Shown here: positions 7,179 through 15,633 of the stretch, piece after piece
Layout of the letters: the number at the start of each line of letters is the position of its first letter
How positions within the stretch are numbered: position 1 is the first letter of the stretch
NCBI GenBank assembly: GCA_900110635.1
Contig: FOEK01000027.1
Location: 1 to 37,704, forward strand
DNA: 37,704 nt
From: Lachnospiraceae bacterium NE2001
GTDB taxonomy: Bacteria > Bacillota > Clostridia > Lachnospirales > Lachnospiraceae
Direction of reading: 5' to 3'
Notes under the pieces: model-generated
Database searches by the model: none
Told to the model about the DNA's origin: nothing
The model's input: the letters and a program-made list of their open reading frames with translations, nothing else
Program-made: the position numbers and the translations under genes

Positions 7179-8072
7179 ATGAAAACAAATAAGAAGTTTA
7201 TCAAGTCTCTCGTAGGAACTATGTTCATCGCAAGCATATCACTTATAAGCCTTACAGGTTGTTCCTTTGGATTCAGCTATACTTATGCCAACGCTAATAA
7301 GTATGAAGCAGGCGACCAGACCTTTGTCGAAGATATTGACACAATTAATATCGACTATCTGTCAGGAGATGTGAAGCTAACAAGCGGTTCCAAGAGCAAG
7401 ATCTTCGTTAAGGAGACAGCAAATAAAAACCTGGATGAAAGGCATATGGTTCACACCTGGGTTGATGGTTCAACTCTTTACGTAAAGTATTGCGAGTCCA
7501 CAAGCAATATAAACTTTAACAATATAGATAAGGAACTGGAGGTCATTATTCCAGAAGATCTCAAGCTGGAGGATCTCAAGGTTGAGGTTTCTTCCGCTGA
7601 TACAGATATCCAGTGTTCAGCAAAGAATATAGAGATTGAGGCTTCATCAGGAGATGTTACACTCACGCAGAGTGGTGACAGTGACTGTATCGCTATTGAT
7701 ACTTCCTCTGGTAAGATTAATGCGACAGTAGAAAATGTTGAGACTATGAAGAATGAGGCCAGCTCTGGAAACATTAAGGTTGCGGGAGATTTCATCAAGG
7801 ATCTCACATCATCAACCTCCAGTGGAAATGCTGAATACTCACTGAAGACAGCACCTGAAAGCTCTGATATTTCGGCTTCTTCAGGCACAGTTAATGTAAA
7901 TGTTCCAGCAGACTCTGATCTTAAGGCATCATTTGATGTATCAAGTGGCGAGATCAGCTACGAACTTCCTTTCACAAAGGATGATAATTCCTACGTTTGT
8001 GGAAAGGGAACAAACAAGATGAGTATCGAGACTTCATCTGGAGATATCAACATCAATAAATTAGACAATTAG
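7179..8072 (+). CDS. DUF4097-type beta-repeat lipoprotein
   Basis: A membrane-anchored lipoprotein of about 297 residues. The signal peptide ends in the lipobox LTGC, with Cys about residue 28 from this start. The mature part is a repetitive right-handed beta structure in which SSG recurs every 15-25 residues (IEASSGDVTL, DTSSGKINA, NEASSGNIKV, DVSSGEISY, ETSSGDINI), as in DUF4097 adhesin-like proteins. I prefer the ATG at 7179 because it gives a normal lipoprotein signal and has GGAAAG upstream (spacing about 12 nt); the ATG at 7146 adds 11 residues but lacks a ribosome site. It faces the opposite way to its neighbours and has its own promoter P1, which shares a regulatory box with the exporter operon around 21-26 kb. 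Role unknown; envelope stress or sensing is likely. Confidence 0.85.
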   Translation: MKTNKKFIKSLVGTMFIASISLISLTGCSFGFSYTYANANKYEAGDQTFVEDIDTINIDYLSGDVKLTSGSKSKIFVKETANKNLDERHMVHTWVDGSTLYVKYCESTSNINFNNIDKELEVIIPEDLKLEDLKVEVSSADTDIQCSAKNIEIEASSGDVTLTQSGDSDCIAIDTSSGKINATVENVETMKNEASSGNIKVAGDFIKDLTSSTSSGNAEYSLKTAPESSDISASSGTVNVNVPADSDLKASFDVSSGEISYELPFTKDDNSYVCGKGTNKMSIETSSGDININKLDN

Positions 8073-8116
8073 TTAGAGTTGTGTTGTAGACACACATTTC
8101 ATACCTTCCCCATAAC

Positions 8117-8155
8117 AAAGGCACCAGTTTACCTAAACGGTAGACTGGTGCCTTT
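8117..8155. terminator. Bidirectional terminator between convergent genes
   Basis: AAAGGCACCAGT/ACTGGTGCCTTT stem extended by an internal TTACC/GGTAG pairing, with A-rich and T-rich flanks on both sides. It serves the lipoprotein gene from the left and the aminotransferase operon from the right. Confidence 0.9.
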
Positions 8156-8157
8156 TA

Positions 8158-9372
8158 TTATGAGAGAGCTTCGATGGAGGCTTTAATGATTTCGACTGCT
8201 TCATTGCAGTCGTTTTCGTCGATGATGAGTGGTGGAACCATACGGATGATGTGATCTCCGATTGCGGTTAGAAGCAGGTGTCTGTGAAGACATTCGTGCT
8301 TGACGTCCACACTATTTATTACGTCGTCAAACTCTACGCCCACCAGAAGTCCCTGTCCTCTTACTTCCTTAACGTGTGGAAGCTCCTTCAGTTTCTCCGC
8401 GAGATAACTTCCCATCTTCTTGGCATTTCCCGCAAGATTTCTGTCCAGCAGCTCACCTATTTCAGCAAGAGCCGCTGCGCAGCTTACAGGATGTCCGCCA
8501 AATGTTGTTCCATGTGAACCAGGTGTAAATGCCTTCGCCACCTCGGCGGTTGCACATATAGCACCAATTGGCATACCACCACCTAAAGCCTTCGCCATTG
8601 AAACTATATCTGGTTTTATGCCATAGTTCATATAACTCATCACGTTTCCTGTTCTACACCAGCCGGTCTGAACCTCATCGATCAGGAGAAGCATATCATT
8701 CTCGTCACAGAATTCTCTTAACCCCGTCATAAACTCGTAGGTTGCTGGATGCACTCCGCCCTCTCCCTGAACCGGTTCAATCATTATCGCAATAGTATTC
8801 TCTGTGCAGGCATCCTTAAACGCCTGGAGATCATTATATGGTGCGTATGAGAAGCCATAGGTCATAGGTCCAAATCCAATCTGGCATCCGTTATCCGGCT
8901 GACCAGTTGCGGACATAGCACCAAAGGTTCTTCCGTGAAATCCCATTTTAGCAGTAACGATATGGTACCTCTCTGGTCCGTATTTTTCCACGCCATACTT
9001 TCTGGCCATCTTGATCATGGCCTCATTCGCCTCTGTTCCTGAGTTCTGGAAGAATATCTTATCCATTCCAATAGTCGTACAAACCTTCTCAGCCAGAAGC
9101 GCCTGAGGAATAGTATATGGATAATTAAATGTATGCATTAGATCCTTGGTCTGACTAACAACTGCATCCACAACCTTTTCGTTACAGCTTCCTGCTGAGT
9201 TAACTGCGATACCAGCATAAAAATCCAGATATCTCTCACCCTTTTCATCATAGATATACTGATCCTTCGCAGTCTCAGCAAGAAAGTCATAGCGTTCATA
9301 GGTCTCAATCATATATTTATTAACTTTGTCCTTTATATCCTGTGCTGTATATCCTGTCTCTGCAAGTTTCAT
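8158..9372 (-). CDS. argD: Class III aminotransferase, acetylornithine-type
   Basis: A PLP-dependent aminotransferase of about 404 residues, closest in pattern to acetylornithine/succinyldiaminopimelate or ornithine transaminases. Visible are the PLP phosphate-binding NSGTEANE, the IMIEPVQGEGG segment, the cofactor aspartate in LLIDEVQTGWCRTG and the Schiff-base lysine in SMAKALGGGMP, then HGTTFGGHPVSC. The start at 9372 has AAGGA 8 nt upstream; the ATG at 9381 would be only about 1 nt from it. It is the last gene of an operon encoding an amino-acid ABC importer and is not in an arginine cluster, so it may act on the imported amino acid. The symbol argD is by family only. Confidence 0.85.
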   Translation of the reverse strand: MKLAETGYTAQDIKDKVNKYMIETYERYDFLAETAKDQYIYDEKGERYLDFYAGIAVNSAGSCNEKVVDAVVSQTKDLMHTFNYPYTIPQALLAEKVCTTIGMDKIFFQNSGTEANEAMIKMARKYGVEKYGPERYHIVTAKMGFHGRTFGAMSATGQPDNGCQIGFGPMTYGFSYAPYNDLQAFKDACTENTIAIMIEPVQGEGGVHPATYEFMTGLREFCDENDMLLLIDEVQTGWCRTGNVMSYMNYGIKPDIVSMAKALGGGMPIGAICATAEVAKAFTPGSHGTTFGGHPVSCAAALAEIGELLDRNLAGNAKKMGSYLAEKLKELPHVKEVRGQGLLVGVEFDDVINSVDVKHECLHRHLLLTAIGDHIIRMVPPLIIDENDCNEAVEIIKASIEALS

Positions 9373-9401
9373 ACTAATCATCCTTCTTTCTACTAAATTT
9401 T

Positions 9402-10061
9402 CTATTCCTCATAAAAATGAATATCATCCACTGTGATAAACCCTTTGATAAGCAGATACTGCTCTATAAGTTTAACTGAATCATTTATTCCCACCTTTTC
9501 GCTGTTCAGCGTCATATCGTAGTTCACTGGATTAGTCCAATAATTGCCGTGGGTATAATACTCATAATAATCTGCCCTGAACTTATCAGTCTTCTTGATA
9601 GTCGCATGTGCAACCTCTTTGGTCACCCCAAGATTCTTCATGGTTCTCTGAACACAGAACAATCTCGGAGCTTCGATATATACACTGACAACATTTGATT
9701 TATCCCGCAAAACATAGTCCGCACATTTACCTACAATTACACAGGACTCCTGTTCAGCAAGGTTCCGGATTATCTCACTTTGATATTCAAATAGCTTATC
9801 ATCTGACACAAACTTTTCATTTCTTGCTATATATCGCCTTGACCTCGGAAGTCCTCTCATCAGATTAGAAAAGCCGCCATTTGTTCTTATCTTCTCATTT
9901 ACCTCCTGGAACAGCTTCTCATCTAATCCGCTCATTTGACTGGCAAGTGTCAGAATTCGATTTTCGTAGCAATGTATTCCCAGATCCTTCGCCAGAATTG
10001 ACGCAATCTCTTTTCCGCCTGATCCAAAGCCTCTGGCAAAGGTTACAACAAATCTTTTCAT
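9402..10061 (-). CDS. Cytidylate kinase-like family protein
   Basis: A 219-residue P-loop-type protein of the cytidylate-kinase-like family (PF13189 type). It starts with FVVTFARGFGSGGKEIASILAKDLG, where GSGGKEIA is the nucleotide-binding loop, followed by a helix ending in ENRILTLAS; CVIVGKCADYVL is the conserved central strand. These proteins are distinct from true Cmk and their substrate is not established. GGAGG lies 9 nt before the start. It lies between the ABC ATPase gene (28 nt away) and the aminotransferase gene (29 nt away), so it is co-transcribed with amino-acid uptake genes. That placement is unusual and not explained by the family annotation. Confidence 0.85.
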   Translation of the reverse strand: MKRFVVTFARGFGSGGKEIASILAKDLGIHCYENRILTLASQMSGLDEKLFQEVNEKIRTNGGFSNLMRGLPRSRRYIARNEKFVSDDKLFEYQSEIIRNLAEQESCVIVGKCADYVLRDKSNVVSVYIEAPRLFCVQRTMKNLGVTKEVAHATIKKTDKFRADYYEYYTHGNYWTNPVNYDMTLNSEKVGINDSVKLIEQYLLIKGFITVDDIHFYEE

Positions 10062-10089
10062 CTAAAACCGCCTCCATATCAGTATCATT

Positions 10090-10830
10090 TTATCCAGCCA
10101 GATATCGGCTTAAGAATTCCCTGGTTCTCGGATTCTTCGGATTACTAAAAAGTTCCGAAGGAGGTGCATCCTCTGCCACATAGCCCCTGTCCATAAAGAT
10201 AGTTCTTGTTGATACGTCTCTGGCAAATGCCATCTCGTGTGTCACAATTATCATAGTGAGTCCCGTGGTTGCCAGCTCCTTCATGACATTTAACACCTCT
10301 CCCACCATCTCAGGATCCAGCGCCGATGTGGGCTCATCAAAGAGCAGCACTTCCGGATTCATACATAGGGATCTGGCGATGGCAACTCTCTGCTTCTGTC
10401 CACCTGACAGCTGGGCCGGCTTCGCATTTATATATGGTGCCATCCCCACCTCCTTCAGATGAGTGATAGCTCTGTCGAAGGCCTCTGCTTTCGAGATGTG
10501 CAGCACCTTTCTGGTACAGATCATACAGTTCTGAAGGACAGTCATATTGTTGAATAGGTTAAATGACTGAAATACCATACCAACCTTTGCGCGATACTCG
10601 TTGATCTCACGCTGAATGTCTCGCACCTCTTTTCCGTGATACATAACCTTTCCGGAGGTCTGACGCTCCAGCTTGTTGATGCATCTTAGAAGCGTTGATT
10701 TACCTGAACCAGAAGAGCCTACTATGCAGATGATCTCGCCAGCACCAACCTCGATATCTATTTTTCTGAGAACCTCGTGATCTCCAAAGGATTTACTAAG
10801 ATTCTGAACAGATATAACTGATTCTCCCAT
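10090..10830 (-). CDS. Polar amino-acid ABC importer ATPase
   Basis: A 246-residue GlnQ/HisP-type ATPase. Walker A GSSGSGKS near residue 38, Q-loop VFQSFNLF, signature LSGGQKQR, Walker [16 protein letters not shown], then the H-loop VTHEM. The C terminus ends in the usual [22 protein letters not shown] pattern. GGAGG lies 6 nt before the ATG. It is 11 nt after the permease gene and powers that permease. Confidence 0.95.
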   Translation of the reverse strand: MGESVISVQNLSKSFGDHEVLRKIDIEVGAGEIICIVGSSGSGKSTLLRCINKLERQTSGKVMYHGKEVRDIQREINEYRAKVGMVFQSFNLFNNMTVLQNCMICTRKVLHISKAEAFDRAITHLKEVGMAPYINAKPAQLSGGQKQRVAIARSLCMNPEVLLFDEPTSALDPEMVGEVLNVMKELATTGLTMIIVTHEMAFARDVSTRTIFMDRGYVAEDAPPSELFSNPKNPRTREFLSRYLAG

Positions 10831-10841
10831 AGCACGCCTCC

Positions 10842-11612
10842 TTAATCATTGTCCAAATATTCAACTGCGAGAGCATAGTCTTCCTTGCCCTTCATCTTCT
10901 TCTCAACAAGACCAAATATCTTATTGAATACGAAGCATAGAACAAAATATATAACTGCAATAACAAGATAACTCTCAAAGTATTTATAATAATTTCCACC
11001 TACTGTCTTTGCTGCCATAAACAGCTCCTGAACAGCTATAACATTTAACACCGATGTCATCTTAAGATTAGTGAGAAATGTATTCGTCATCTCTGGAATA
11101 ATATTCTGAAAGGCCTGAGGAAGCACTATATAAAACATAGTCTTCATAGGAGACATTCCCATAGCCCAGGCGCCTTCACGCTGTCCTAGATCGATGGAAC
11201 CGATACCACCTCTAACCGTCTCTGCCATATATGCACCGGTATTAAGAACTGTTACTAAGATACCTGCTACAACAGGTGTCAGATCAACACCAGCCTGTCT
11301 GATTCCGTAATATATGATCATCGCCTGAACGATCATTGGCGTATCACGGAAGATTTCTACATAGACAGTAGATACTGCCTTTAATAATCTTACAAGTGAT
11401 TTCTTAATTAACAGATCACCCTGATTTATCTTCAAATCCTGAATGATGCCTATAACATATCCAAGCACGAATCCCAGAAGTGTACCCAGCACTGAAATGT
11501 ATAGGGTAAGCCAGGTGCCTTCCAGAAACATGCTCAGGTATTTTTTAGTTAGAAATATCATCCATTCAAATGAATTAGTTGGATCAGTAATTGAAAATAG
11601 ACTAAATCCCAT
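10842..11612 (-). CDS. Polar amino-acid ABC importer permease
   Basis: A 256-residue HisM/GlnP-type permease. About five membrane helices are visible, including [21 protein letters not shown] near residue 35. The EAA loop reads [23 protein letters not shown] near residue 150, where the ATPase docks. GGGATGGGAT precedes the start, a weak ribosome site. It lies between the binding-protein gene (27 nt) and the ATPase gene, in the standard order for this importer class. No second permease is present, so it should act as a homodimer. Confidence 0.95.
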   Translation of the reverse strand: MGFSLFSITDPTNSFEWMIFLTKKYLSMFLEGTWLTLYISVLGTLLGFVLGYVIGIIQDLKINQGDLLIKKSLVRLLKAVSTVYVEIFRDTPMIVQAMIIYYGIRQAGVDLTPVVAGILVTVLNTGAYMAETVRGGIGSIDLGQREGAWAMGMSPMKTMFYIVLPQAFQNIIPEMTNTFLTNLKMTSVLNVIAVQELFMAAKTVGGNYYKYFESYLVIAVIYFVLCFVFNKIFGLVEKKMKGKEDYALAVEYLDND

Positions 11613-11639
11613 ATCCCATCCCAGCCTTTAATAGTTAGT

Positions 11640-12581
11640 TTATTCTGCTGCTGGCTGCTGTCCTATAACTGTGCTCATAAGCTCGTCCATAGCTGCCTTA
11701 TCATTCCAGCCGATAGCATCCATAGCGCCCTGCAGCTTATCTCTAAGTTCTGTATCGTTCTTCTTTGTTGCGATACATACATTTACCATTTCTTCATCAC
11801 CTGTGAAGGTGTCGTTCTCGTCAAGTGTAATGATCATCAGATCATCGTTTGTGAGCAGTGCTGACTGTGCAGTTGGAAGATCGATGATACATACATCAGC
11901 AACTCCATTTGAAACTGCCATAAAGCATTCAGAGGTTGTCTCATAGTTGCTGCCTGTCTCTGCTCCCTCAACCTGATCAAGAAGTGGAATCCATCCTGTA
12001 CCAAGCTGTGTTGTCAGCTTACAGCCTGTTCCGTTCAGCTCTGAAAGTCCCTTAACATTTGCATAAGGGCCATCCTTCTTAACTACGATACAGTTATCTC
12101 TGTAGTAGTAAGGTTCTGTAAATGAATACGACATCTCTCTTTCTGCGGTACGTCCCATACCTGCGATGATACAGTCATAATCACCTGCCTCCATTGAGAT
12201 ACCGATCGATGACCACTCAACCTTATGAATCTCAAGTTCCATTCCCAGTTCATCTGCCAGCTTCTGAGCTACTGCTACATCGTAGCCGTATGTGTAATAC
12301 TCAGAACCGTAAATCTGAACTGCCTTGCTTCCATCTGGGGTAGTTGCTTCATCCTGTGTCCAGTTAAATGGTGGATAAGCACATTCCATACCTACTCTTA
12401 GTACCCCGCCTTCCGCATCTGAACTTGTTCCTCCTTCAGTTGCCTCAGTTGCTTCTGTTGCCTCTGTAACTGCCGCCTCAGCAGTCTCCACTGTTTTTGT
12501 CTCCCCAGCACCGCATCCACTGAGCATCGTCACTGTCATAATTGCTGCTAACGATAAAGCTATCATATTCCTTTTCTTCAT
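11640..12581 (-). CDS. Amino-acid ABC importer substrate-binding lipoprotein
   Basis: A lipoprotein of about 313 residues. The signal peptide ends in the lipobox LSGC, followed by a Thr/Glu/Ala-rich linker (VTEATEATEATEGG), then an SBP_bac_3 domain starting LRVGMECAYPPFNWTQ and containing YDCIIAGMGRTAEREMSYSFTEPYY. The ATG at 12581 is preferred (GGAGG 7 nt upstream); the ATG two codons earlier is too close. It is first in the operon SBP-permease-ATPase-kinase-like-aminotransferase. The ligand is probably a polar or basic amino acid; it cannot be fixed from sequence. Confidence 0.93.
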   Translation of the reverse strand: MKKRNMIALSLAAIMTVTMLSGCGAGETKTVETAEAAVTEATEATEATEGGTSSDAEGGVLRVGMECAYPPFNWTQDEATTPDGSKAVQIYGSEYYTYGYDVAVAQKLADELGMELEIHKVEWSSIGISMEAGDYDCIIAGMGRTAEREMSYSFTEPYYYRDNCIVVKKDGPYANVKGLSELNGTGCKLTTQLGTGWIPLLDQVEGAETGSNYETTSECFMAVSNGVADVCIIDLPTAQSALLTNDDLMIITLDENDTFTGDEEMVNVCIATKKNDTELRDKLQGAMDAIGWNDKAAMDELMSTVIGQQPAAE

Positions 12582-12629
12582 AATCATTCCTCCTTCTCGT
12601 CACCCTGTGATGACGCTATACTAAACAGA

Positions 12630-12671
12630 AAAGGCGCTGTCCGAAACTTTTTAGGTTTCAGCAGCGCCTTT
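12630..12671 (-). terminator. Terminator between PucR gene and ABC operon
   Basis: Stem AAAGGCGCTG/CAGCGCCTTT with an internal GAAAC/GTTTC extension, followed on the minus strand by TTTTCTGTTTAG. It closes the pucR-like transcript about 80 nt after its stop. Being only about 50 nt before the binding-protein start, it leaves little room for that operon's promoter, so an attenuator role is an alternative. Confidence 0.75.
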
Positions 12672-12753
12672 GCATAGTCCGCATTTTAGGCATTTTACTA
12701 TTTTATTTCAACGTACATTCTGCACATTCTTCATGGACACTTTGCACATTCCT

Positions 12754-13950
12754 TTATAAAAACATAAATCTTTTAACGAGAATGCAGTTGATCAGATCCA
12801 GGTATTCCATGTAATCATTTAGTTCTATTTCCAGAAGTTCCTCTATCTTTTCTATTCTGTTCAGAAGAGTGTTTCTGTGGATGAATAGAGCCTCCGCAGT
12901 TCTCACAGTATTAAAACCATTCATATAATATGTCAGCAGGGTATCCTCAAGATACGAGCCGTTGGCACTATCATAATTCTCCAGCCGCTCCAGCTTATTA
13001 TTGCAGTAATCGAGAATCTCCCTCTGATTATCTCCGTGGAACATATATTTATATATGCCCATGGTGCTCACGCTAAGAACCTTCTTGTGGGATGGATTAG
13101 GAAGCTGGTCCTTCTTAGGGATCAGACTCTTCGCCTCCTGGTAGCTCTGGCCATATTTACCAGGATCAGTATAGGCAGGTCCCAGGATACAGGTACTCTG
13201 AATAGACTCACTGAATAACGGATTAGTATCCAGACGCCTAAGCACCTTCTCTATCTCATGCTCCACCTCTTTATCTTCCCTGGCTTCAAAAAGAAGAACA
13301 AACTTATTCAGGAAACGCATAAACATAGGGTGCCCTTCCATCTTCATGACCTCCTGATTCAGGCAGTTGGCGTAGTATTCATAAATGTGATCATCCTGTT
13401 CCAGATTAACCCCGTATTTCCTATCTACTACGATAATGCCAACTCTTTGCGGCTTGCTGAAATCCAGACCAAACTGACCCGATATCTTCTCTACATAGCG
13501 ATCATTTACGTCATATCCAAACAGCAGATTGTAGAGATAGTCCCCGGTTCTCTTATTAATTATATCCGTCTCTGTGATAAGATTTCCTACGCTCTGAGAG
13601 ATGTCCACAAAGGAAGCACCCTTCCACCTGACATAGAAAAACGGCAGTTCCAGTTCGTCAGCGTGTTTTAAGAGTTTCTCGGGAATATCTTCTCTATCAT
13701 CAATAACCGAAATACCAAGGCCTGATATTCCCAGCTCTACCAATTCCTCCATAGCACGCTCAACCTCATCAAAATCAAAGCGCACATAGTCCACCACAAT
13801 AAGAGCAAAGTTGCCCTGATTCATATGGTCGGCGTAAGGCTTTGTCTGTACCAGGTAAACCCAGGAAACCACTCTATTCAGGCCAGCCTCGCCCGCCACC
13901 AGTTCAACTCCGTCTAACTTAAGATTCACAATATCTCTACATGTAACCAT
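12754..13950 (-). CDS. PucR family transcriptional regulator
   Basis: A 398-residue regulator. Residues 1-125 match the PucR N-terminal domain (MVTCRDIVNLKLDGVELVAG, then VVSWVYLVQTKPYADHMNQG). A GGDEF-like middle domain follows, and the C-terminal 60 residues are a PucR-type helix-turn-helix (LLTYYMNGFNTVRTAEALFIHRNTLLNRIEKIEELL, split here over its two helices). Family members control purine or amino-acid catabolism genes in response to small ligands. GAGGAG is 6 nt before the ATG. Its position directly upstream of the importer/aminotransferase operon, in the same direction, makes that operon the likely target. Confidence 0.9.
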   Translation of the reverse strand: MVTCRDIVNLKLDGVELVAGEAGLNRVVSWVYLVQTKPYADHMNQGNFALIVVDYVRFDFDEVERAMEELVELGISGLGISVIDDREDIPEKLLKHADELELPFFYVRWKGASFVDISQSVGNLITETDIINKRTGDYLYNLLFGYDVNDRYVEKISGQFGLDFSKPQRVGIIVVDRKYGVNLEQDDHIYEYYANCLNQEVMKMEGHPMFMRFLNKFVLLFEAREDKEVEHEIEKVLRRLDTNPLFSESIQSTCILGPAYTDPGKYGQSYQEAKSLIPKKDQLPNPSHKKVLSVSTMGIYKYMFHGDNQREILDYCNNKLERLENYDSANGSYLEDTLLTYYMNGFNTVRTAEALFIHRNTLLNRIEKIEELLEIELNDYMEYLDLINCILVKRFMFL

Positions 13951-13968
13951 ACAAAACTCCTCTCGGTT

Positions 13969-14008
13969 ATATGTAACTTTAGGATTATCTCCTTGTAAAA
14001 TTACATAT
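13969..14008. repeat. Inverted repeat between relA-like and pucR-like genes
   Basis: ATATGTAA (13969-13976) and TTACATAT (14001-14008) are 8-nt inverted arms 24 nt apart. They span the end of the RelA-domain gene and the pucR ribosome-site region. It could be a regulator site or a weak RNA hairpin; there is no U-tract. Confidence 0.4.
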
Positions 14009-14984
14009 CATTTTGAAATCTCGACAAATGCTCGAAAGGCAGGATCTGCCTGCCACGGAAGAGTCCGCAGCCATCATTTATCAGCTGATTGTTAAATGCT
14101 TTAAACATATTTACATCTATCGTTGAAAGGTCCAGCTGTTGCAGCTTGATCAGTCTCTCATAGGCCTCATCGAAGCATTTGCATTCTCCCTCCGGAATCA
14201 TATCTCTCTTTGACCGATTCTCCTCCTGCTGCTTCTCATAGCCGAAATGATTTGCACTGCCAATCTCAGCCAGATCGTCCATATCCTTGGTCCGAAGCTG
14301 CACCTCCGTATAGCATCTTGCAAAGTTATCGTAAAATGTTATATGCAGCGACTGGTATCCCGAAGAACGCGGAGTCTCAACATAATCCCTATAGTATGAA
14401 CGAATATTATCAGAAAGTGATTCTGACACACTCCTGCCAGATAAACCAGAAAGCTCTGCCGTGAAGCCTCTTTCTTCCAGAAAGCCAGGGATAACATTTG
14501 CAATCTCATATAGATACTTTATTTCTTCCGATTCCCTGTTTTCTTCCTCAGACACGTGGCACTGAGGAAGCGATATCACAATACGATAAGCTATCAGATC
14601 CCTGAAGAAGCTCAGGTTATTCTTTATCTCAGCCTCGCTGGGATACCTCTGGTTCTCCATATAGTAATCGTGGATATACTCTAGTATGTAACCATTGAAC
14701 TTCTCCTCCGCACGGATCAGAGACTTAATCCTACCCTTAAATGTAAATGCCAGGAACGGATACTTCTCGGTCATATACATATAGAACTCCTTGATTCTAT
14801 TGGACTGGGAAGTCAGGAAATCCGCATGTTCCAGAAGCTCAATAATCTGTATCAAAAAGTTACTGTGCGCCAGATCTATCTGATTGTGTGTCTTTATGGC
14901 ATCCTCTTTAAGGTCCGAAGAATAATGCAGCAGAATCTTAAGCACCGTATCGCCCGAATATAAATAATCATTTAACGTAATCAT
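14001..14984 (-). CDS. RelA/SpoT-domain protein (putative alarmone synthetase)
   Basis: A 327-residue stand-alone protein with a RelA_SpoT nucleotidyltransferase domain in its centre: FKGRIKSLIRAEEKF near residue 80, FFRDLIAYRIV near 127, SSGYQSLHITFYD near 210 and TEVQLRTKDMDDLAEIG near 230. These correspond to the R-x-K, D-x-x-x-x-R-I/V, GY-x-SLH and E-x-Q-x-R-T blocks of (p)ppGpp synthetases. No HD hydrolase, TGS or ACT domain is present. The N-terminal 75 residues look helical and are not recognised. AAAGGA precedes the start by 7 nt. It is longer than the usual small alarmone synthetases (about 210-260 residues), so activity and product need testing. Confidence 0.85.
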   Translation of the reverse strand: MITLNDYLYSGDTVLKILLHYSSDLKEDAIKTHNQIDLAHSNFLIQIIELLEHADFLTSQSNRIKEFYMYMTEKYPFLAFTFKGRIKSLIRAEEKFNGYILEYIHDYYMENQRYPSEAEIKNNLSFFRDLIAYRIVISLPQCHVSEEENRESEEIKYLYEIANVIPGFLEERGFTAELSGLSGRSVSESLSDNIRSYYRDYVETPRSSGYQSLHITFYDNFARCYTEVQLRTKDMDDLAEIGSANHFGYEKQQEENRSKRDMIPEGECKCFDEAYERLIKLQQLDLSTIDVNMFKAFNNQLINDGCGLFRGRQILPFEHLSRFQNDM

Positions 14985-15030
14985 TTTATTTTCCTTTTAA
15001 TGTAATTCTTTCTATAGTTTTGTAACCAAA

Positions 15031-15087
15031 AAAGTGCAATGGGGACGGACCCCACTGCACCAAGGTCTGTCCCCTATTGCACATTTT
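15031..15087. repeat. REP-like palindromic element (copy D)
   Basis: GTGCAATGGGGACGGACC with a matching right arm (GGTCTGTCCCCTATTGCAC) and A/T-rich ends. It touches the stop codon of the GNAT gene at 15087, as copy C does at another GNAT gene. Confidence 0.85.
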
Positions 15088-15542
15088 CATAGTGACATCA
15101 CGTAGATCTGGCAAGGATTATCCTCGCCCCAGAGTTCTGGGATCACTTCAAATTCTTTGAACCCGCAGCTTAGGTAGAAGTAATTGGTTCTGTCATAATC
15201 CTCATACATACCAAGCTTTACAGTCTTAACCTGGAAGAATTCATAGCCTAAGTCTTTGGCAACTTTAATTGCTTCGTCAACTAACTGGCGACCAATTCCA
15301 TTTCGATGATACTCTTTCAGGACACCCATTACAGCAAGCTCGACTGTAGCTTTCCCTGTTTCTTTGAGACAAAGGAAGCCGGTGTATTCATCGCCCTCTT
15401 TATCTGCGATGAATATCTGATCTGCACTTTCTTTGATATACTGTTCCCTGCTCTCTTCAACCTCAAACCAGTCAGTAAGAGCCTCAAGAGTTTTTCTTGC
15501 AATCCTAGTTTTTAATTCTTTATCTTTTACTTGTAGTACCAT
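15087..15542 (-). CDS. GNAT family N-acetyltransferase
   Basis: A 151-residue acetyltransferase. The acetyl-CoA motif VLKEYHRNGIGRQLVDEAI (R/Q-x-x-G-x-G) is in the middle, followed by FFQVKTVKLG and a conserved FYLSCGFKEFEVIPELW-type C terminus. The pattern is close to GNATs acting on small amines or aminoglycoside-like acceptors, but the substrate is not readable. AAGGA lies about 8 nt before the ATG. It appears monocistronic, and its stop abuts palindromic repeat D. Confidence 0.9.
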   Translation of the reverse strand: MVLQVKDKELKTRIARKTLEALTDWFEVEESREQYIKESADQIFIADKEGDEYTGFLCLKETGKATVELAVMGVLKEYHRNGIGRQLVDEAIKVAKDLGYEFFQVKTVKLGMYEDYDRTNYFYLSCGFKEFEVIPELWGEDNPCQIYVMSL

Positions 15543-15633
15543 TTTATTATCCTTTTCTTTTTTTCAAAATCTCTACTAAAATTCTTTTCTTTAATCTGAT
15601 ATATCCACTATATTCTTTATTTTAATCAAATAT

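Noticed and set aside
7478-7888. 136-residue minus-strand ORF inside the DUF4097 gene
   Set aside because: Antisense shadow of a repetitive Ser-rich coding sequence; no start signal.
12630-12671. T-box or riboswitch before the ABC operon
   Set aside because: Only one long hairpin with a U-run; no T-box bulge or known aptamer motif in the 170-nt gap.
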